NCBI GenBank assembly: GCA_027073945.1
Contig: JALTEL010000304.1
Location: 1 to 8,086, forward strand
DNA: 8,086 nucleotides
From: Caldifarciminota bacterium
GTDB taxonomy: Bacteria > WOR-3 > Hydrothermia > UBA1063 > CAJXJZ01
Direction of reading: 5' to 3'
Shown here: positions 5,943 through 8,086 of the stretch, one piece after another
How the letters are laid out: the number at the start of each line of letters is the position of its first letter
How positions within the stretch are numbered: position 1 is the stretch's first letter
Translations under genes and position numbers: made by a program
The notes under the pieces: generated by a model
Databases searched by the model: none
Told to the model about the DNA's origin: nothing
Seen by the model: the letters and a program-made list of their open reading frames with translations, nothing else

Positions 5943-8086
5943 TCAGAGGTTCAGGAGCTTTTTTACGGAATTCCCCCATTGGCTTTCCACTCTAACAAAA
6001 TATATGCCTTTTTTATTTAAAGCAAATGGAAGATTGACTTTATTGCCTTTGAAATAGCCATTATACAGCGTATTCACTTTTCTGCCCATTGCGTCATAAA
6101 TCCGCACATTCAACCTGCCACTGTAATTTTGTGCAAAATTAATCGAGATACGGCTTCTATTGGACAGTATATTGGTTTCAAGCATTATTTTATTGCTACT
6201 GGAAAGCACATTACTCATAAGGTCCGATATATTGATCTGCAGAAATCTATCCCCTCCTATATAAGAGGATACAGAATCTTTTGAGGGTAAAGCCCAGGCA
6301 ATATTAAAGTTATTTGAGTAAGCAAGAGCAGTCACATAAACTACTCTTTCCCTGCTGAAGACTTTTCTGAGATCAATAACTCCTTCCAAAACCCTGTCCG
6401 CACCAACCTGCATTCCGCATTTCATCTTTGTAGTATCAAAAACCGTTACACCATTTTCATCTTTCCAGAGAGCCGTACCTGTTTTGTCTCCCGCAAGGTA
6501 ATACTGAAATTCTCCTATATAGCCATCTTTGCCCCATGGAGCCTTTCTCATAGCTGAGGGATTTGTAGAAACGAAAATGTACTCCCTCTGAATACTCTGA
6601 CCGAATTCCGAGGTCTCTGCCAGATAAAGCTGCCTTCCATCAGCATCATAATAATAGTAAAGCTTATTTCCATTGTCTGCTGCAAGCAGTTTGGCACCAT
6701 TATCAAGTAGGCCATCCATAACAAACACCTTTCGGTTTACAGTATATGTATAATTATCTCCGTTGTTATTATCCCAGCTCTCATTTCCAACACTATCTAT
6801 GGCATGTATAACATACTCAACCTTTGTGCCGCCGGAGTACTTAGGTATGTATGCCCCGTATAAATCGGAGTCAGGTTGACCATCCGCATCAAAATCATAA
6901 CTCGAGCCATTATCACAATGCATAACAAGGTCAGCATGATTCCAATTACCGTCGGTACCGTATCTCAAAAGCACACTACTTACCCCTGAGACATCTTTGA
7001 CATGCCTTGTAACAAGGACACTGTCAGATGAATGAACAACATCGGAAGGATACTGCCACCCCCCCCATATTATTGGGCCTTCACGGTCCCCGGGACCCTG
7101 TTCATCTATTTCAACATTACCTCTGCCTCCAAAGAAATAAAGTGTGTAATCACCCGAACGTCCTCCCAATTCAATTTTCTCAGCACCGGAGCCCATCTTC
7201 CCGCTGTTATGATATGAAAGACCTGTCCCGGATGCCCATACAAAACAAGCTTTTGCATCATCCGCATTATTGCTGTATCCAGCATAAGACCACCCGTTAT
7301 TGGTCAGACCATTTACAAAAGACAAATCATATCCGTGTATAAGTGTGGTGTATGCATCAGGCGTTACCCCTGCTTTTGTCCAGTTGTCATAAGATGTATG
7401 ATAATTGACCTTGATATACGATTTGCCGCGAATAAGTACCACATCTTTGGTAACATTATTCTGTTGGTTTCCGCTGGCATCATATTGTTCCGCAATGTGA
7501 AGCACAGCAGTATCTCCTCTTGTCTCACCGCTTATGCTGCACCAGGCATTTTCTGCCTGAGACTCCTCAAATAATCCCGTGTGCCCACCATCGTCATAAT
7601 CGCCTTCTCCGCCATAATATGAGAATGTATTGCCAATAAGCACGTCTCCATCCCTGTCAAAAACAACAAGGGCTCTCCCTCCTCTCCTGTCAAAAATAGC
7701 AAACAATTGCGAATTATAAATGGCATATTCATCAATTCCATCTCCGTCAAAATCTCCATGTTCAACAACAGGTCCGTTAATGTTATTGACATTTTGCAGC
7801 CAGGTTGCACCCCTTGCATACATTCCTGCATATCGGGTATGATTCCACAGGTTTTTTCCCCAACCTTCAAGCTGTCCGCCTGGACCTGTGTGCCATGCAG
7901 TTTCATACATCATGGACATCAATGTTACCCATCCCATCTTTGCTATTCTGTTATCCTGCACCTGCACCAATTGTCCCCTTGACCATTTCCAGAGATCTTC
8001 ATAATCTCCACGTATGCCGTTTCCGTTAATATCCGCAAAATTGCCACATCCATAAGCCTGTGTTCCTTTGAAATCGTTGTACCAGT
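5943..8086 (-). CDS. Secreted GH57-like multidomain protein with type IX sorting tail (5' partial)
   Basis: The frame stays open to the right edge: 38 further codons lie upstream of the TTG at 7970-7968, so that is not the true start. Counting from that TTG, residues 1-290 resemble the C-terminal part of family 57 glycoside hydrolases: M-G-W-V-T-L-M and Y-E-T-A-W (12-26), a W-N-H-T-R-Y motif, then D-F-D-G-D-G-I-D-E (73-81) and A-I-F-D-R-R-G-G-R (91-99). Residues about 295-411 are a β-sandwich of carbohydrate-binding or FN3 type ending I-D-S-V-G-N-E-S-W-D-N-N-N-G. Residues 415-575 resemble a DOMON-like domain seen in such enzymes (L-Y-Y-Y-Y-D-A-D-G, A-P-W-G-K-D-G-Y, V-L-E-G-V-I-D-L). Residues 600-675 fit a type IX secretion sorting domain (V-R-I-Y-D-A-M-G-R-K-V, G-I-Y-F-V-R-V, K-K-L-L). 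Probable role: surface α-glucan degradation. The catalytic part lies outside the window, so activity and family cannot be confirmed. Confidence 0.75.
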   Translation of the reverse strand, partial: WYNDFKGTQAYGCGNFADINGNGIRGDYEDLWKWSRGQLVQVQDNRIAKMGWVTLMSMMYETAWHTGPGGQLEGWGKNLWNHTRYAGMYARGATWLQNVNNINGPVVEHGDFDGDGIDEYAIYNSQLFAIFDRRGGRALVVFDRDGDVLIGNTFSYYGGEGDYDDGGHTGLFEESQAENAWCSISGETRGDTAVLHIAEQYDASGNQQNNVTKDVVLIRGKSYIKVNYHTSYDNWTKAGVTPDAYTTLIHGYDLSFVNGLTNNGWSYAGYSNNADDAKACFVWASGTGLSYHNSGKMGSGAEKIELGGRSGDYTLYFFGGRGNVEIDEQGPGDREGPIIWGGWQYPSDVVHSSDSVLVTRHVKDVSGVSSVLLRYGTDGNWNHADLVMHCDNGSSYDFDADGQPDSDLYGAYIPKYSGGTKVEYVIHAIDSVGNESWDNNNGDNYTYTVNRKVFVMDGLLDNGAKLLAADNGNKLYYYYDADGRQLYLAETSEFGQSIQREYIFVSTNPSAMRKAPWGKDGYIGEFQYYLAGDKTGTALWKDENGVTVFDTTKMKCGMQVGADRVLEGVIDLRKVFSRERVVYVTALAYSNNFNIAWALPSKDSVSSYIGGDRFLQINISDLMSNVLSSSNKIMLETNILSNRSRISINFAQNYSGRLNVRIYDAMGRKVNTLYNGYFKGNKVNLPFALNKKGIYFVRVESQWGNSVKKLLNL

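Noticed and set aside
7032..7574. + strand open frames opposite the glycoside hydrolase gene
   Set aside because: They are shadows of a long minus-strand gene with clear domains. Their translations show no recognisable features and no ribosome binding sites support them.
1..8086. CRISPR arrays, tRNA/rRNA genes, insertion sequences or attachment sites
   Set aside because: No regularly spaced direct repeats, clover-leaf-like sequences, transposase motifs or terminal inverted repeats were seen on either strand.

Overview
The window looks like a piece of chromosome from an uncultured or little-studied diderm bacterium, moderately AT-rich. LspA, a probable outer-membrane β-barrel and a Por-type (type IX) C-terminal sorting tail point to the FCB group or a WOR-3/Stahlbacteria-like candidate phylum. 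That placement is inferred from gene content only.

Left edge (1-348). This is a divergent intergenic region. It has a good σ70-like promoter on each strand: leftward TTGACT-17-TATAAT at 148-120 and rightward TTGACC-17-TAAAAT at 299-327. The heptamer AATAGCA occurs three times within about 100 bp, and two of the copies form an inverted repeat around the rightward promoter. A short minus-strand frame running off the left edge may be the start of a divergent gene.

Centre (349-5942). Seven + strand genes are packed almost without gaps and probably form one operon. The first four encode membrane proteins: a signal peptide-FN3-TM-α/β-TM protein of the DUF6754 type, a ~7-TM protein, a two-TM protein with a large α/β domain, and a 6-TM protein. 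They look like subunits of one uncharacterised complex. By eye, the first and third share a C-terminal pattern (GTT...P...A...LIG...G-x-P...TM), which suggests an ancient duplication. They are followed by lspA (lipoprotein signal peptidase), a probable outer-membrane β-barrel protein, and thyX (flavin-dependent thymidylate synthase), whose signature motif is slightly unusual.

Right (5943-8086). A large minus-strand gene runs convergently, its stop codon touching that of thyX. It encodes the C-terminal part of a secreted, multidomain glycoside hydrolase-like protein: a GH57-type C-terminal region with acidic Ca-binding-like loops, a carbohydrate-binding/FN3-like β-sandwich, a DOMON-like glycan-associated domain and a type IX sorting tail. 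The N-terminus, where GH57 catalytic residues would lie, is outside the window.

The most interesting part is the four-gene membrane module: compact, promoter-headed, internally related and without an established function known to me.
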